The notes beneath the pieces were generated by a model. The model had not been told where the DNA came from and made no database searches. It saw only the letters and a program-made list of their open reading frames with translations. A stretch of 64,000 bases of DNA from an uncultured Sphingomonadaceae bacterium (GTDB lineage Bacteria > Pseudomonadota > Alphaproteobacteria > Sphingomonadales > Sphingomonadaceae): the NCBI GenBank assembly GCA_947497455.1, contig CANMGU010000002.1, positions 12,501 through 76,500 of the forward strand. Direction: 5' to 3'. Position 1 is the stretch's first letter, and the number at the start of each line of letters is the position of its first letter. This document shows positions 23,093 to 31,252 of this stretch, one piece after another. The position numbers and the translations under genes were made by a program.

Positions 23093-24010
23093 AGCAAATA
23101 TGAAGAGATAGAGACCTTTGTCCGGGTCGTGGAGGCCGGATCAATAACAGGAGCGGCGGAACAGCTGCATATTGCCAAATCGGCAGTCAGTCGCCGACTC
23201 AAGGAATTGGAAACACGACTTGGTGTTCAATTGATGCAACGGACGACCCGAAAGCTGTCGCTTACCGATACGGGAGAAGCGCTGTATCAAAGGTCGATAA
23301 GCCTGTTGGCGGACTGGGCGGAAACGGAATCGGCGACCATAAATGCGCAAACTGCGCTGGCCGGTATTATCCGTGTCGCTGCGCCGTTATCGTTCGGTGT
23401 TGCTCATTTGGGCCCCGCCATTCTTGATTTTATGAAAGCGCATCGAGATGTCACCTTTGACATTGATTTCAACGACCGGAAAATGGATCTTGTTGCCGAA
23501 GGTATGGATATGGCCATTCGCATCGGTGATCTTCCGGATTCAAGTCTAATCGCACGCAAGATCGCTTCGGTTTCCATGGTCGCTGCGGCCAGCCGGTCCT
23601 ATCTTGAACAACATGGATATCCGAAAACGCCAGACGATCTGAAGAATCACAAGGAATTGCGCTACGGTTATCGCAGAACGCCAACATGGAAATATCGGGC
23701 GCCCGATCAGAGCGAAGGTCAGGTGGAAATGGCGCCAAGGTTACTGGCGACAAATGGCGACTTTCTGCGCGATGCAGCAGTTGCTGGTGAAGGCGTTATC
23801 ATTGAGCCCCGGTTCATTGTGTACCAGCATCTTGAAGCCGGTTCTCTTGTCGAAATCCTGCCTGATTATGAGTGGCCAGAGTTGACTGCCTACGCCGTCT
23901 ATCCACCAACCCGGCACTTATCGGCCCGCGTACGAACATTTGTCGACTTCCTGGTTGAGCGCTACCGGGGGACGCCTTATTGGGAGTCACGAACTCCTCC
24001 CGGATTGTAG
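23090..24010 (+). CDS. LysR-family transcriptional regulator
   Basis: The 306-aa protein has the LysR N-terminal helix-turn-helix: 'ETFVRVVEAGSITGAAEQLHIAKSAVSRRLKELETRLGVQLMQRTTRKLSLTDTGEALY' (approximate, residues 7-66), then a periplasmic-binding-like effector domain ('IRVAAPLSFGVAHLGPAILDFMKAH' near 90-114 and 'GVIIEPRFIVYQHL' near 233-246). It is divergent from azoR-doxX and is the likely regulator of that operon, with an inverted repeat overlapping its own start. ATG 23090 matches the family N-terminus. It converges on an SDR gene with a 16-bp gap. Confidence 0.9.
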   Translation: MSKYEEIETFVRVVEAGSITGAAEQLHIAKSAVSRRLKELETRLGVQLMQRTTRKLSLTDTGEALYQRSISLLADWAETESATINAQTALAGIIRVAAPLSFGVAHLGPAILDFMKAHRDVTFDIDFNDRKMDLVAEGMDMAIRIGDLPDSSLIARKIASVSMVAAASRSYLEQHGYPKTPDDLKNHKELRYGYRRTPTWKYRAPDQSEGQVEMAPRLLATNGDFLRDAAVAGEGVIIEPRFIVYQHLEAGSLVEILPDYEWPELTAYAVYPPTRHLSARVRTFVDFLVERYRGTPYWESRTPPGL

Positions 24011-24026
24011 AAAATTGAACCCCTTT

Positions 24027-24761
24027 TTACAAAATTCCGCCATTGGCTTGAATATTCTGGCCGGTAATCCAGCCGGCGTCAGCGGATGCCAAGAAGGCGA
24101 CGACATTTCCGATATCCTCTGGCTCGCCCAATCTGCCCAATGGCGTTTGAGCCACGAGCATGTCGATTTGGTCCGCAGGCATGATCAGCCCATCTGTATT
24201 TGTGACACCAGGCGAGATTACATTCACTGTCACTTGGCGCTGGCCGAGTTCCTTGGCCAATGAAAGCGCCATCAGTTCTCCTGCGGCTTTGGTTCCGGAA
24301 TAGACACCGCCGCCTTGGACAGGCATTTTTGTGCCGCCAGTTGAGAACTGGATGATTCGACCACCATCGCTTACTCTATTGGCCGCTTCTTGGAGGACAT
24401 TAAACGCTCCTTCGACATTGACAGCCACCGACTTTCTAAAATCTTCCAACGGCAACACGGCATGGGGCGCAAATATAGATGCTGCTCCGGCGTTGACCAC
24501 TATATCTACTTTACCAAATTGATCGTTCGCATCGTCAAATGCGCTGTTTACCTCTGACCGTTCGGCTATATTTGCCTTCACTTTATGCGCATCACCACCG
24601 GCCGATTTTATAAGCTTCACAACTTCATCCGCTGCTGCTTCATTTCCAGCATATCCCACCGTAACAGCCGCGCCTTCATGGCCAAGACGTAAAGCGGTCG
24701 CCCGTCCGATACCGCGCGATCCAGCAAAGATCAGTGCCGATTTATCATCCAATCCGTTCAT
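24027..24761 (-). CDS. Short-chain dehydrogenase/reductase (SDR)
   Basis: The 244-aa classical SDR has cofactor loop 'GSRGIGRA' near 14-21, 'VVNAGAAS' near 87-94, the catalytic Ser in 'IIQFSTGG' near 136-143 and 'YSGTK' (YxxxK) near 154-158, then 'VNVISPGVTNTDGL' and C-terminal 'WITGQNIQANGGIL', as in fabG-like enzymes. It uses NAD(P)H; the substrate is unknown. ATG 24761 has GGATGAC-like sequence upstream but no strong ribosome site. It converges on the LysR gene and is divergent from the response regulator across about 210 bp. Confidence 0.88.
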   Translation of the reverse strand: MNGLDDKSALIFAGSRGIGRATALRLGHEGAAVTVGYAGNEAAADEVVKLIKSAGGDAHKVKANIAERSEVNSAFDDANDQFGKVDIVVNAGAASIFAPHAVLPLEDFRKSVAVNVEGAFNVLQEAANRVSDGGRIIQFSTGGTKMPVQGGGVYSGTKAAGELMALSLAKELGQRQVTVNVISPGVTNTDGLIMPADQIDMLVAQTPLGRLGEPEDIGNVVAFLASADAGWITGQNIQANGGIL

Positions 24762-24923
24762 ATGTCATCCTTCGCTGTCGATTTTTGAAGAGCATCCGAA
24801 CTCTAGGCGCAAAGCCAGATTTGCATTCATCCGAAAGTAGGGCAAACATATAGACTATCTGGTTGAACCAATTGCTGCCGCCTTGTCCCGAAGGTGGATC
24901 GCCGGACATCATTTTTCTGATCG

Positions 24924-24941
24924 TATAATCCAAATGGACTA
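24924..24941. promoter_or_regulatory. Two-component operator, copy 1 (upstream of response regulator)
   Basis: TATAATCCAAATGGACTA; its core is nearly AGTCC-AAAT-GGACT. An almost identical 18-bp site (16 of 18 bases) lies at 27467-27484, upstream of the histidine kinase gene that forms a pair with this regulator. The site lies 34 bp before ATG 24975. Confidence 0.6.
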
Positions 24942-24974
24942 ATCACATTGCCAATTGTGGCCTATAAGACTGTC

Positions 24975-25616
24975 ATGGTCCCAGATTCTCATCAAGAGCC
25001 ATTGCGCGTAATCATTGTTGATGATCATCCGACAATGCGAGCTGGGCTAAGGGCATTGATCGATGATGACCCTACCCTGGAAGTGATTGGAGAAGCGCCA
25101 GATGGCGGAAGTGCGCTGCAGCTCTACAGCCACAAGAAGCCAGATGTGACCATCATGGATCTGCAACTTCCAGATATGGATGGCGAAACGGTTATCAAAC
25201 AGATTGTTGCCGATCATCCGGCCGCTATGATCATCGCGCTGACTACCTTTGACGGTGCCGACACGATCAAGCGGACGCTTTCTGCCGGAGCACGCGGTTT
25301 TCTGACGAAAGATACTGCAAGGCGGGAAATTGTAGATGCCATAAAACGCGTGCATGACGGTCAGCGGGTATTCAAGGGTGAGGTCGCTGAACGGCTGGCA
25401 GATGCCATGATGCAGGAAGATCTAACCCCGCGCGAACTGGATGTGCTCAAGATATTGGCGGCCGGAAACTCCAATAAATCGATCGCCTACAAATTGGATA
25501 TCAGCGAATCCACGGTTAAAATTCATCTCGGCAAGATTCTCGACAAACTGGGCGCAAGCGATCGGACTGAAGCGGTTTTAACAGCTCTGAAGAGAGGTAT
25601 AATCCGTATTCAATAG
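24975..25616 (+). CDS. NarL/LuxR-type response regulator
   Basis: The 213-aa protein has a receiver domain ('VIIVDDHPTMRAGLRALIDDD' near 12-32, phosphoacceptor Asp about 62 in 'IMDLQLPDMDG', Thr and Lys in 'ALTTFDG' and 'LTKDT') and a C-terminal LuxR helix-turn-helix ('LTPRELDVLKILAAGNSNKSIAYKLDISESTVKIHLGKILDKLGASDRTEAV', approximate). It would bind DNA when phosphorylated by the kinase encoded convergently 15 bp downstream. The start is uncertain: ATG 24975 gives the usual N-terminus; TTG 24948 and GTG 24957 are in frame. A shared operator lies upstream. Confidence 0.9.
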   Translation: MVPDSHQEPLRVIIVDDHPTMRAGLRALIDDDPTLEVIGEAPDGGSALQLYSHKKPDVTIMDLQLPDMDGETVIKQIVADHPAAMIIALTTFDGADTIKRTLSAGARGFLTKDTARREIVDAIKRVHDGQRVFKGEVAERLADAMMQEDLTPRELDVLKILAAGNSNKSIAYKLDISESTVKIHLGKILDKLGASDRTEAVLTALKRGIIRIQ

Positions 25617-25630
25617 CATTTTGGTAGGCT

Positions 25631-27406
25631 TCAGGATTGGCGTATTTCCAGACGCACCACCGATCCTGTTCCGGCCGAGGATTCTATTGAGAACAGAGCA
25701 TTGATAAGCTTTGCGCGCTCACGCATGCCGGTCAGCCCATAATGCCCCGGTAGCGATGAATTCGGATCAAATCCCATTCCATCATCGTTGACAAATATCT
25801 TGATCAAATCGGCGGCGCGGAACGTTTCAACACGAATGTTTTCGGCTTGCGCATGCGTGACTGCGTTGGAAATCGCTTCGTCAACAATGCGGCAGATCTC
25901 AGCGCATGTCTCTGTGTCAATGGGTGGGCCATTAAGATTGTTTTCAAGGGTGATATTGATATCGGATTTTAACCGAAATGCGTCCACAATATTGGACACG
26001 GCGGCTGAAAGATCATTCCCGAAATCGCTGCGGGCACCGATTATCGACAATCGCGCGGAACGCAGAGCCTCATCCGATTGTATCAGCGCATTTTCCAGAA
26101 TTTCATGCGCAACTTTAGGATCGGTTTCAATTTTGGATTTGGCCAGTTCGATATGCAATCCGGTAGCGGTGAAATCCTGTAGCAATGTATCGTGCAACTC
26201 TCTCGCAATGCGCATGCGTTCGGCCAGCGTTGCTTTCATTTCCAGAGAATATCGTTCGAATTCCGACTGCTGCTTCCTGCGCAGCGCCATTGATATTGCA
26301 AATCCGGCAATCAGAACCGCTATGGCTATTAGCGCCGCAACTGTTGCGTAGAGCGACCTGATTTCAGCTTCGTTTCGAAATTGGTCCAATCGTGCAGCGG
26401 TATTGGCCAATTGCAATGTTTCAGTTGGAGCACGAAAATTGTCATCGCGGCGGAATGCGCGCGACAATCCAAAAGCGGCGCTTCTCGGATCATTTTCAAA
26501 GGCTTCGCTTAGCCTCATGACCGGCCTCGCAGCGAACCCGCTCTGCTCCTCAACATTGCTTACATATTGCTGTAATTTCCGGATCAGCAGTTCCTGACTT
26601 TGTTGCTCGGAACGCCTTTCAGCCAGATCTATTGCCGCCAGTAATATCGAAATTTGGACATCGGTTTCGGTTATATCTTCAAGATTTTGGATCGCTTCCC
26701 CAATCTCCCTTTTGGCCAATTCCAGCTGGTTCAACTGCGTTGCGACGACTCCTCTTTTATAGTGGTAGACCGTCCAAAGAACCGGATCATTCAAAGATTG
26801 CAGACGTGGCATTGCCTGATCCAGCATCCGGGCCGCGCTGGAATATTCAGACAGCTCAATATGATAATCAGTCAGATCCAGATAGAGTGAGGCGTGAACA
26901 AAATCCGCCAAGGCTTGGTTGGTTCCGGCTTCAATTTGGCCTGCACGGTCAACGGCCAAGGATAATGTTTCGATTGCCGATGTGACGTCACCGGACTCTG
27001 CTTGTGTAACCGATATCAGGAACAGAACATCAATCGAGCTAATCAGATCGTCGCTGGAAAGGGTGAGATCTTTTGCCTGCAGCAGCAGTCGCCTGGCTTC
27101 AACCTTGTCCGGCGCATTGATTCGGGCCAAGGCATCACCAATCATCGCATCAACCTTTTCACTGGATGTCACTGCCCGTTGAGTGGCCTCCTGAAAAATA
27201 CGCGCTGCCTCGTTAAACCGCTGTTGTTCAAGCAAGCTGTCGGCTTTTTCCATTAGGGCGCCATGCTGGTCCTGAATTTCGGTCTGCGCTGCAATATCAG
27301 CGGGATACACCAACAAAAGAAGGCAAAAGCAGACTATTGTTGAGTGGAAAAAGGCGTTTATGGCTTTTATGGGACGAATCCGATCAGAATATCGTGCAGA
27401 TCGCAT
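25631..27406 (-). CDS. Sensor histidine kinase (HisKA_3) with periplasmic helical-repeat sensor
   Basis: The 591-aa kinase has an N-terminal signal/anchor helix (about 18-40), a roughly 300-residue helical region with TPR-like units ('ADSLLEQQRFNEAARIFQEA', 'YHYKRGVVATQLNQLELAKREIGEAI'), a second transmembrane helix (about 353-375), and a HisKA_3 module 'RMRIARELHDTLLQDF' with the phosphoacceptor His about 405. The ATPase domain follows: 'DEAISNAVTHA', 'DDGMGFDP' and 'GHYGLTGMRERA'. It would sense a periplasmic signal and phosphorylate the convergent NarL-type regulator. ATG 27406 is preferred over the TTG two codons earlier. A shared operator lies 61 bp upstream. Confidence 0.9.
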   Translation of the reverse strand: MRSARYSDRIRPIKAINAFFHSTIVCFCLLLLVYPADIAAQTEIQDQHGALMEKADSLLEQQRFNEAARIFQEATQRAVTSSEKVDAMIGDALARINAPDKVEARRLLLQAKDLTLSSDDLISSIDVLFLISVTQAESGDVTSAIETLSLAVDRAGQIEAGTNQALADFVHASLYLDLTDYHIELSEYSSAARMLDQAMPRLQSLNDPVLWTVYHYKRGVVATQLNQLELAKREIGEAIQNLEDITETDVQISILLAAIDLAERRSEQQSQELLIRKLQQYVSNVEEQSGFAARPVMRLSEAFENDPRSAAFGLSRAFRRDDNFRAPTETLQLANTAARLDQFRNEAEIRSLYATVAALIAIAVLIAGFAISMALRRKQQSEFERYSLEMKATLAERMRIARELHDTLLQDFTATGLHIELAKSKIETDPKVAHEILENALIQSDEALRSARLSIIGARSDFGNDLSAAVSNIVDAFRLKSDINITLENNLNGPPIDTETCAEICRIVDEAISNAVTHAQAENIRVETFRAADLIKIFVNDDGMGFDPNSSLPGHYGLTGMRERAKLINALFSIESSAGTGSVVRLEIRQS

Positions 27407-27466
27407 GATCAAGTCAGTTCCCTTGTGCCGATTGCAAGACAGGATAGGTCAAGCACAGGGGAAGTG

Positions 27467-27484
27467 TATAGTCCAAATGAACTA
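27467..27484. promoter_or_regulatory. Two-component operator, copy 2 (upstream of histidine kinase)
   Basis: TATAGTCCAAATGAACTA, matching the site at 24924-24941 at 16 of 18 positions, with near-palindromic core AGTCC-AAAT-GAACT. It precedes the kinase gene read on the minus strand. The rest of the 213-bp gap 27407-27619 shows nothing recognised. Confidence 0.6.
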
Positions 27485-27619
27485 CTCCAGCACCTTGCAA
27501 TCGCACTACGCCCTTTGCTGACAGCTCTGCTATTCGTCCTAGCTGACAAGGGCATTTAGCAACACGCGGATATCGCCATCTCTCCCCCCGAAACGGCCTC
27601 CCCCTATCCAATGCCCTTG

Positions 27620-28882
27620 TCAATTGTCCCTTTGGTTCCGCCAACCACGATAGCGCTTCAACCGCTTGTTGGTCCGAAATCGATCTCCAACAAGCGCAAG
27701 TAATGGTGAGATATTTGGTTTTGGATTCAGATTTTTCGCAAGCCGCTCCAACTGTGCCTTGGCAACCGCCATGGTCGCAACCCCAGCAAGGGTTGTATTT
27801 TTCCATTTGACCTCGGGAATGGCCACGTCGACTTTTTCTGCATTCAGCCAGTTATTGGGCAATTCCGGATTAAATGCCAATGCCCTGGCCACGCCAAGCA
27901 TGTCCACTGCAGAGCCAGCCTGCCCATGATCCAGTGCTTTTTCGGCAACCGACAAACGACGAATTCCACCAGTAATCATGATCGGCATTTTTGCCGCCGC
28001 GGATATCTCCCTTGCGAAGTCAATGAAATAGGCTTCCCTTTGACCTGTGCTATCTTGCGAAGCTCTGCCCTGCATCGCGGGACTTTCATAGCTGCCGCCG
28101 GATAGCTCAACGAGATCGACCCGCATGTCGTTAAGCTGCTCAACCACCCATTTTGCGTCGGATTGATCAAATCCGCCCTTTTGAAAATCCGAAGAATTCA
28201 ATTTTACAGAAAGACAAAAATCGTCTGATGTTTTCGATCCGACCCTTGCCACAACAGCGAGGAGCAGCCGCGCTCGATTTTCCAATGTGCCTCCCCATTG
28301 ATCCGTCCTTTTGTTTGTCAGGGGAGATAGAAACTGATTGATCAAATAGCCGTGCGCTGCGTGAATCTGAACACCGGTAAATCCCGCTTTTTCTGCTTGA
28401 AAGGCAGTTTCAGCAAAGCGCTCGATAATGGCCTCAATTTCCTGCTCTTCCAATGCTCTTGGCTTTGCAAAAAGCTTTGAATAGTCGCCGAGATCAACGG
28501 GAACATTCGAAGCTGAAACGGCATCCTCTCCCATATTTGCGTAGACCTGACGTCCGGGGTGATTGATTTGCATCCAGAACTGACCCCCGCCCGACTTACC
28601 GGCCGTCGCCCAGCGCTGGAACGGCTCTAAATCGGTGTGTTTTTCCAGCACGACGCCTCCGGGCCCAGTCAAGGCATCCGCTGCAACCATAACATTCCCG
28701 GTCAACAGTAATCCGGCTCCTCCCTTGGCCCAACGCCGATACAGACGGTTAAGCCTTTCGCCGGGGAGTTGACCAAGGTCACTCAGATTCTCTTCCATTG
28801 CGGCTTTACATATACGATTGGGGATGCGCGCTCCATTCGGGAGGAGAAGCGGTTCGAACAAAGGATTTGCGATTCCGGTCAC
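27620..28882 (-). CDS. NADH:flavin oxidoreductase, Old Yellow Enzyme family
   Basis: The 420-aa enzyme shows the OYE barrel: 'ANPLFEPLLLPNGARIPNRICKAAMEENLSD' at the N-terminus, 'QINHPGRQVYANMGEDAVS' near 105-123, the substrate-binding and FMN segment 'GVQIHAAHGYLINQFLSPLTNKRTDQWGG' near 170-198, and 'MITGGIRRLSVAEKAL' near 300. It reduces activated C=C bonds with NAD(P)H. The frame is open upstream into the divergent MerR gene, but GTG 28882 gives the correct N-terminus and leaves 71 bp for a shared promoter. It is probably regulated by MerR through a stretched-spacer promoter. Confidence 0.88.
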   Translation of the reverse strand: MTGIANPLFEPLLLPNGARIPNRICKAAMEENLSDLGQLPGERLNRLYRRWAKGGAGLLLTGNVMVAADALTGPGGVVLEKHTDLEPFQRWATAGKSGGGQFWMQINHPGRQVYANMGEDAVSASNVPVDLGDYSKLFAKPRALEEQEIEAIIERFAETAFQAEKAGFTGVQIHAAHGYLINQFLSPLTNKRTDQWGGTLENRARLLLAVVARVGSKTSDDFCLSVKLNSSDFQKGGFDQSDAKWVVEQLNDMRVDLVELSGGSYESPAMQGRASQDSTGQREAYFIDFAREISAAAKMPIMITGGIRRLSVAEKALDHGQAGSAVDMLGVARALAFNPELPNNWLNAEKVDVAIPEVKWKNTTLAGVATMAVAKAQLERLAKNLNPKPNISPLLALVGDRFRTNKRLKRYRGWRNQRDN

Positions 28883-28916
28883 TATATTTGCCTTCTGGTC
28901 TATTTTGGAATTGGAT

Positions 28917-28948
28917 GCTATAAACCTTGAACCAATGTTAAAGGTCAA
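28917..28948 (-). promoter_or_regulatory. MerR-type promoter with long spacer and dyad
   Basis: On the minus strand TTGACC (28948-28943) and TTATAG or TATAGC (28923-28917) form -35 and -10 elements 19-20 bp apart, longer than the normal 17. Between them a dyad ACCTTTA/TCAAGGT is placed as in MerR-family operators. It drives the OYE gene; the divergent MerR gene begins at 28954. Confidence 0.7.
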
Positions 28949-28953
28949 GCCAT

Positions 28954-29346
28954 ATGAAAATTGGTGAGCTGGCGAAGCAGACCGGTATCGCGACATCCCG
29001 GATTCGATTTTACGAACGCCATGGTTTGTTGCCCAAGGCAACGAGACGAGACAATGGTTATCGGGACTATGGTCATGACATGGTTGAAAGGCTTCGAATC
29101 ATCGGCCTGTCCCAAAGCCTGGGCTTTTCCCTATCCGAAATTCGGGAGATATTGCCGAGTGCAATTGAAGAACAACTGAGTTGCGACAGGATTATCGACG
29201 AGCTTGGTAAGAAACGGGAAAATGTTCAGTTGCATATCACGAAGCTAAAGAAACTCAGCCATCGGATCGATGCTGCGATTGAATATTTTCGTGATGTCAA
29301 ATCCGCCGGAAACAAAGCCAAAACCGATGTGTTGATGAAACTCTGA
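28954..29346 (+). CDS. MerR-family transcriptional regulator
   Basis: The 130-aa protein begins with the MerR winged helix 'MKIGELAKQTGIATSRIRFYERHGLLP' and 'RRDNGYRDYGHDMVERLRIIGLSQSLGFSLSEIREIL' (approximate, to residue 70), followed by the long dimerisation helix. The short C-terminus lacks the CxxC or Cys-rich metal loop of MerR/CueR proteins; a single Cys sits near residue 76. It probably senses a small organic or redox signal and activates the divergent OYE gene by untwisting its 19-20 bp spacer. An AraC gene follows 34 bp downstream. Confidence 0.9.
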   Translation: MKIGELAKQTGIATSRIRFYERHGLLPKATRRDNGYRDYGHDMVERLRIIGLSQSLGFSLSEIREILPSAIEEQLSCDRIIDELGKKRENVQLHITKLKKLSHRIDAAIEYFRDVKSAGNKAKTDVLMKL

Positions 29347-29380
29347 ATGGCGTTTTTGAAAAGCAGTTTGGATTGATAAT

Positions 29381-30322
29381 ATGACCAATTTTGCAAGCTC
29401 CGCCCTGTTTAATCTGATTGCAGGCCAGTTGAAATCTCAGGGATTGGAAGCTGCGAAGCCGATTGGATTTGAAGGCAAGACGGAAGCCGTCTCAAAACGT
29501 GACTTGCTGAATGTGGCAATGCGTTCATTAGGGCCATCATCCATTTTCAAGATTGGTCAAGCGCTCAAGACTGTTGATTTTGATCCTACACTTGAAGTGC
29601 TTTTGAACGCTTGCGATGGACATGACCTTATTGATCGCTGGACGAGACTCGAGCGCTATTTTCATGGCCGGCATAGAGTCAGGGTTATTGATCAGTCGTC
29701 TCTCAGCGTGACACTTGAGCATTTCTCCACCGATGAATCTCTACCAACCACAGGAGAGGATCTGGTTATTTCCGGACTAATCGCCAGCTTGCTGCAGTTG
29801 GTAGGCTGCCGACAGCTCACAGTCCGAATAGGCCAAGCATCAACACTGGTCATGAAAAATGACGCATTTGTGAGCAGCGATGATGGGTGGAGAAATCTTC
29901 AGGAAACCGGCGACACCCGTATCTGGCAATTTGACTGGAAAGAAGAGCATAACCAGTCTTCTGCAGCACCGAGTGCGAGTGAGAACGATAGCACGTCAGA
30001 TAATGATTCGATTGTGGATCGGATCACCCAAATGCTTGGCAGTGATCCCGGCCGGAACTGGAAAATTGATACGGCAGCAACCATCATCGGTCAGTCCAAA
30101 AGAAGTTTGCAGCGCATGCTCCAAAAGGAGAATGAAACCTTCCAAAAACTGCTTCGTCGGTCGCGCGCGGAGGCAGCGGCTTCCATGATATTGAGTGGCC
30201 GAAGTGATTATGCCGAAATCGGCTATGCATCCGGGTTTGCCGATCAGCCTCACTTTAGTCGTGAATTTAAACTGAGATATAATATGCAGCCATCTGAATA
30301 TCGCACTCTGGCTGGTAACTAA
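29381..30322 (+). CDS. AraC-family transcriptional regulator
   Basis: The 313-aa protein has a C-terminal AraC DNA-binding pair of helix-turn-helix motifs: 'TAATIIGQSKRSLQRMLQKENETFQKLLRRSRAEAAASMIL' (about 227-268) and 'YAEIGYASGFADQPHFSREFKLRYNMQPSEYR' (about 276-308). The N-terminal 200 residues look like the arabinose-binding-like domain of the OruR/ArgR type; the ligand is unknown. It follows the MerR gene after 34 bp and precedes an SDR gene after 95 bp, so the three may form one unit. Confidence 0.87.
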   Translation: MTNFASSALFNLIAGQLKSQGLEAAKPIGFEGKTEAVSKRDLLNVAMRSLGPSSIFKIGQALKTVDFDPTLEVLLNACDGHDLIDRWTRLERYFHGRHRVRVIDQSSLSVTLEHFSTDESLPTTGEDLVISGLIASLLQLVGCRQLTVRIGQASTLVMKNDAFVSSDDGWRNLQETGDTRIWQFDWKEEHNQSSAAPSASENDSTSDNDSIVDRITQMLGSDPGRNWKIDTAATIIGQSKRSLQRMLQKENETFQKLLRRSRAEAAASMILSGRSDYAEIGYASGFADQPHFSREFKLRYNMQPSEYRTLAGN

Positions 30323-30417
30323 TAGCCAACTCACAAGATTGGCGCGTATATTCAATACAAGGGCATCACGATCGTCCAGTGGTTCGACCATAGATAAATA
30401 TTCTGTGGATCAAAAAA

Positions 30418-31167
30418 ATGGACTTGAACGGCAAAAAAATTCTGATCACCGGTGGAGCTCGAGGAATCGGGTTGGAGTTGCTGCAATTATGTGTCGACGC
30501 TGGTGCGCAGGTCGCGATTTGCGGTCGCAATGAACAGACCATCGACCAAGCACGCATGCAGCTTGATCGCGATATTCTGGGTATCACCGCCGACATTAGC
30601 GATCCGGGAACCCCGCAATTTCTCCACGATAGAATCCAGTCCGAATGGAATGGTCTCGACATCCTAATTAACAATGCGGCTATCCAGCAGAGCCTCGATT
30701 TCATCAATGACAGTTCAGACCAGCTCCTCGAAAAGATCGCCGATGAATTTACCATTGATCTTATTGCACCCGTTAAAATTTGCGCCGCACTGATGCCGTT
30801 GTTGAAGCGCTCCGATGATGCGATGATCGTCAATATCAGCTCTGGTCTCGCCCTCGCACCGAAAGCAGCAGCGCCGGTATATTGCTCAGCCAAAGCCGGT
30901 CTCAGCAGTTTCAGTCGCAGCCTCCGCTATCAGACCGAAAAAGACGCTCCGCATATCAAAGTGGCCGACGTGATCTTACCCATTGTCGCAACCGATATGA
31001 CTGCAGGACGTGGCAATAACAAAATGACCGCTTCAGGTGCGGCGCAATCCATTGTGAATGGCATTCGCCGCGAAAAACAGACCATTCATGTTGGCATAGC
31101 AAAGCTCTTTGCATGGATCATGCGCATCGTCCCGAGCCTGGGCTTCCGAATCCTTCGCGGCACATAG
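30418..31167 (+). CDS. Short-chain dehydrogenase/reductase (DltE-like)
   Basis: The 249-aa SDR has 'ILITGGARGIGLELLQLC' (about 7-24), 'DILINNAAIQQ' near 80-90, catalytic Ser in 'VNISSGLALAP' near 138-148 and 'YCSAKAG' (YxxxK) near 153-159. The C-terminus ends 'LFAWIMRIVPSLGFRILRGT', which could associate with the membrane, as in DltE-type SDRs. Substrate unknown. ATG 30418 follows 95 bp after the AraC gene, with no strong ribosome site. A VTT-domain protein follows after 85 bp. Confidence 0.87.
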   Translation: MDLNGKKILITGGARGIGLELLQLCVDAGAQVAICGRNEQTIDQARMQLDRDILGITADISDPGTPQFLHDRIQSEWNGLDILINNAAIQQSLDFINDSSDQLLEKIADEFTIDLIAPVKICAALMPLLKRSDDAMIVNISSGLALAPKAAAPVYCSAKAGLSSFSRSLRYQTEKDAPHIKVADVILPIVATDMTAGRGNNKMTASGAAQSIVNGIRREKQTIHVGIAKLFAWIMRIVPSLGFRILRGT

Positions 31168-31252
31168 AGCTCTAACACGGCGAGATGGAGCACCAGAAGC
31201 CGAACCCAATAACGCTGAATTTGATATCCCGAATTTCTGAAAGGAAGTCACA

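Noticed and set aside
28883..29041. N-terminal extension of the OYE gene into the MerR gene
   Set aside because: The extra 53 codons overlap the MerR coding sequence and its promoter and do not fit the OYE N-terminus; GTG 28882 does.
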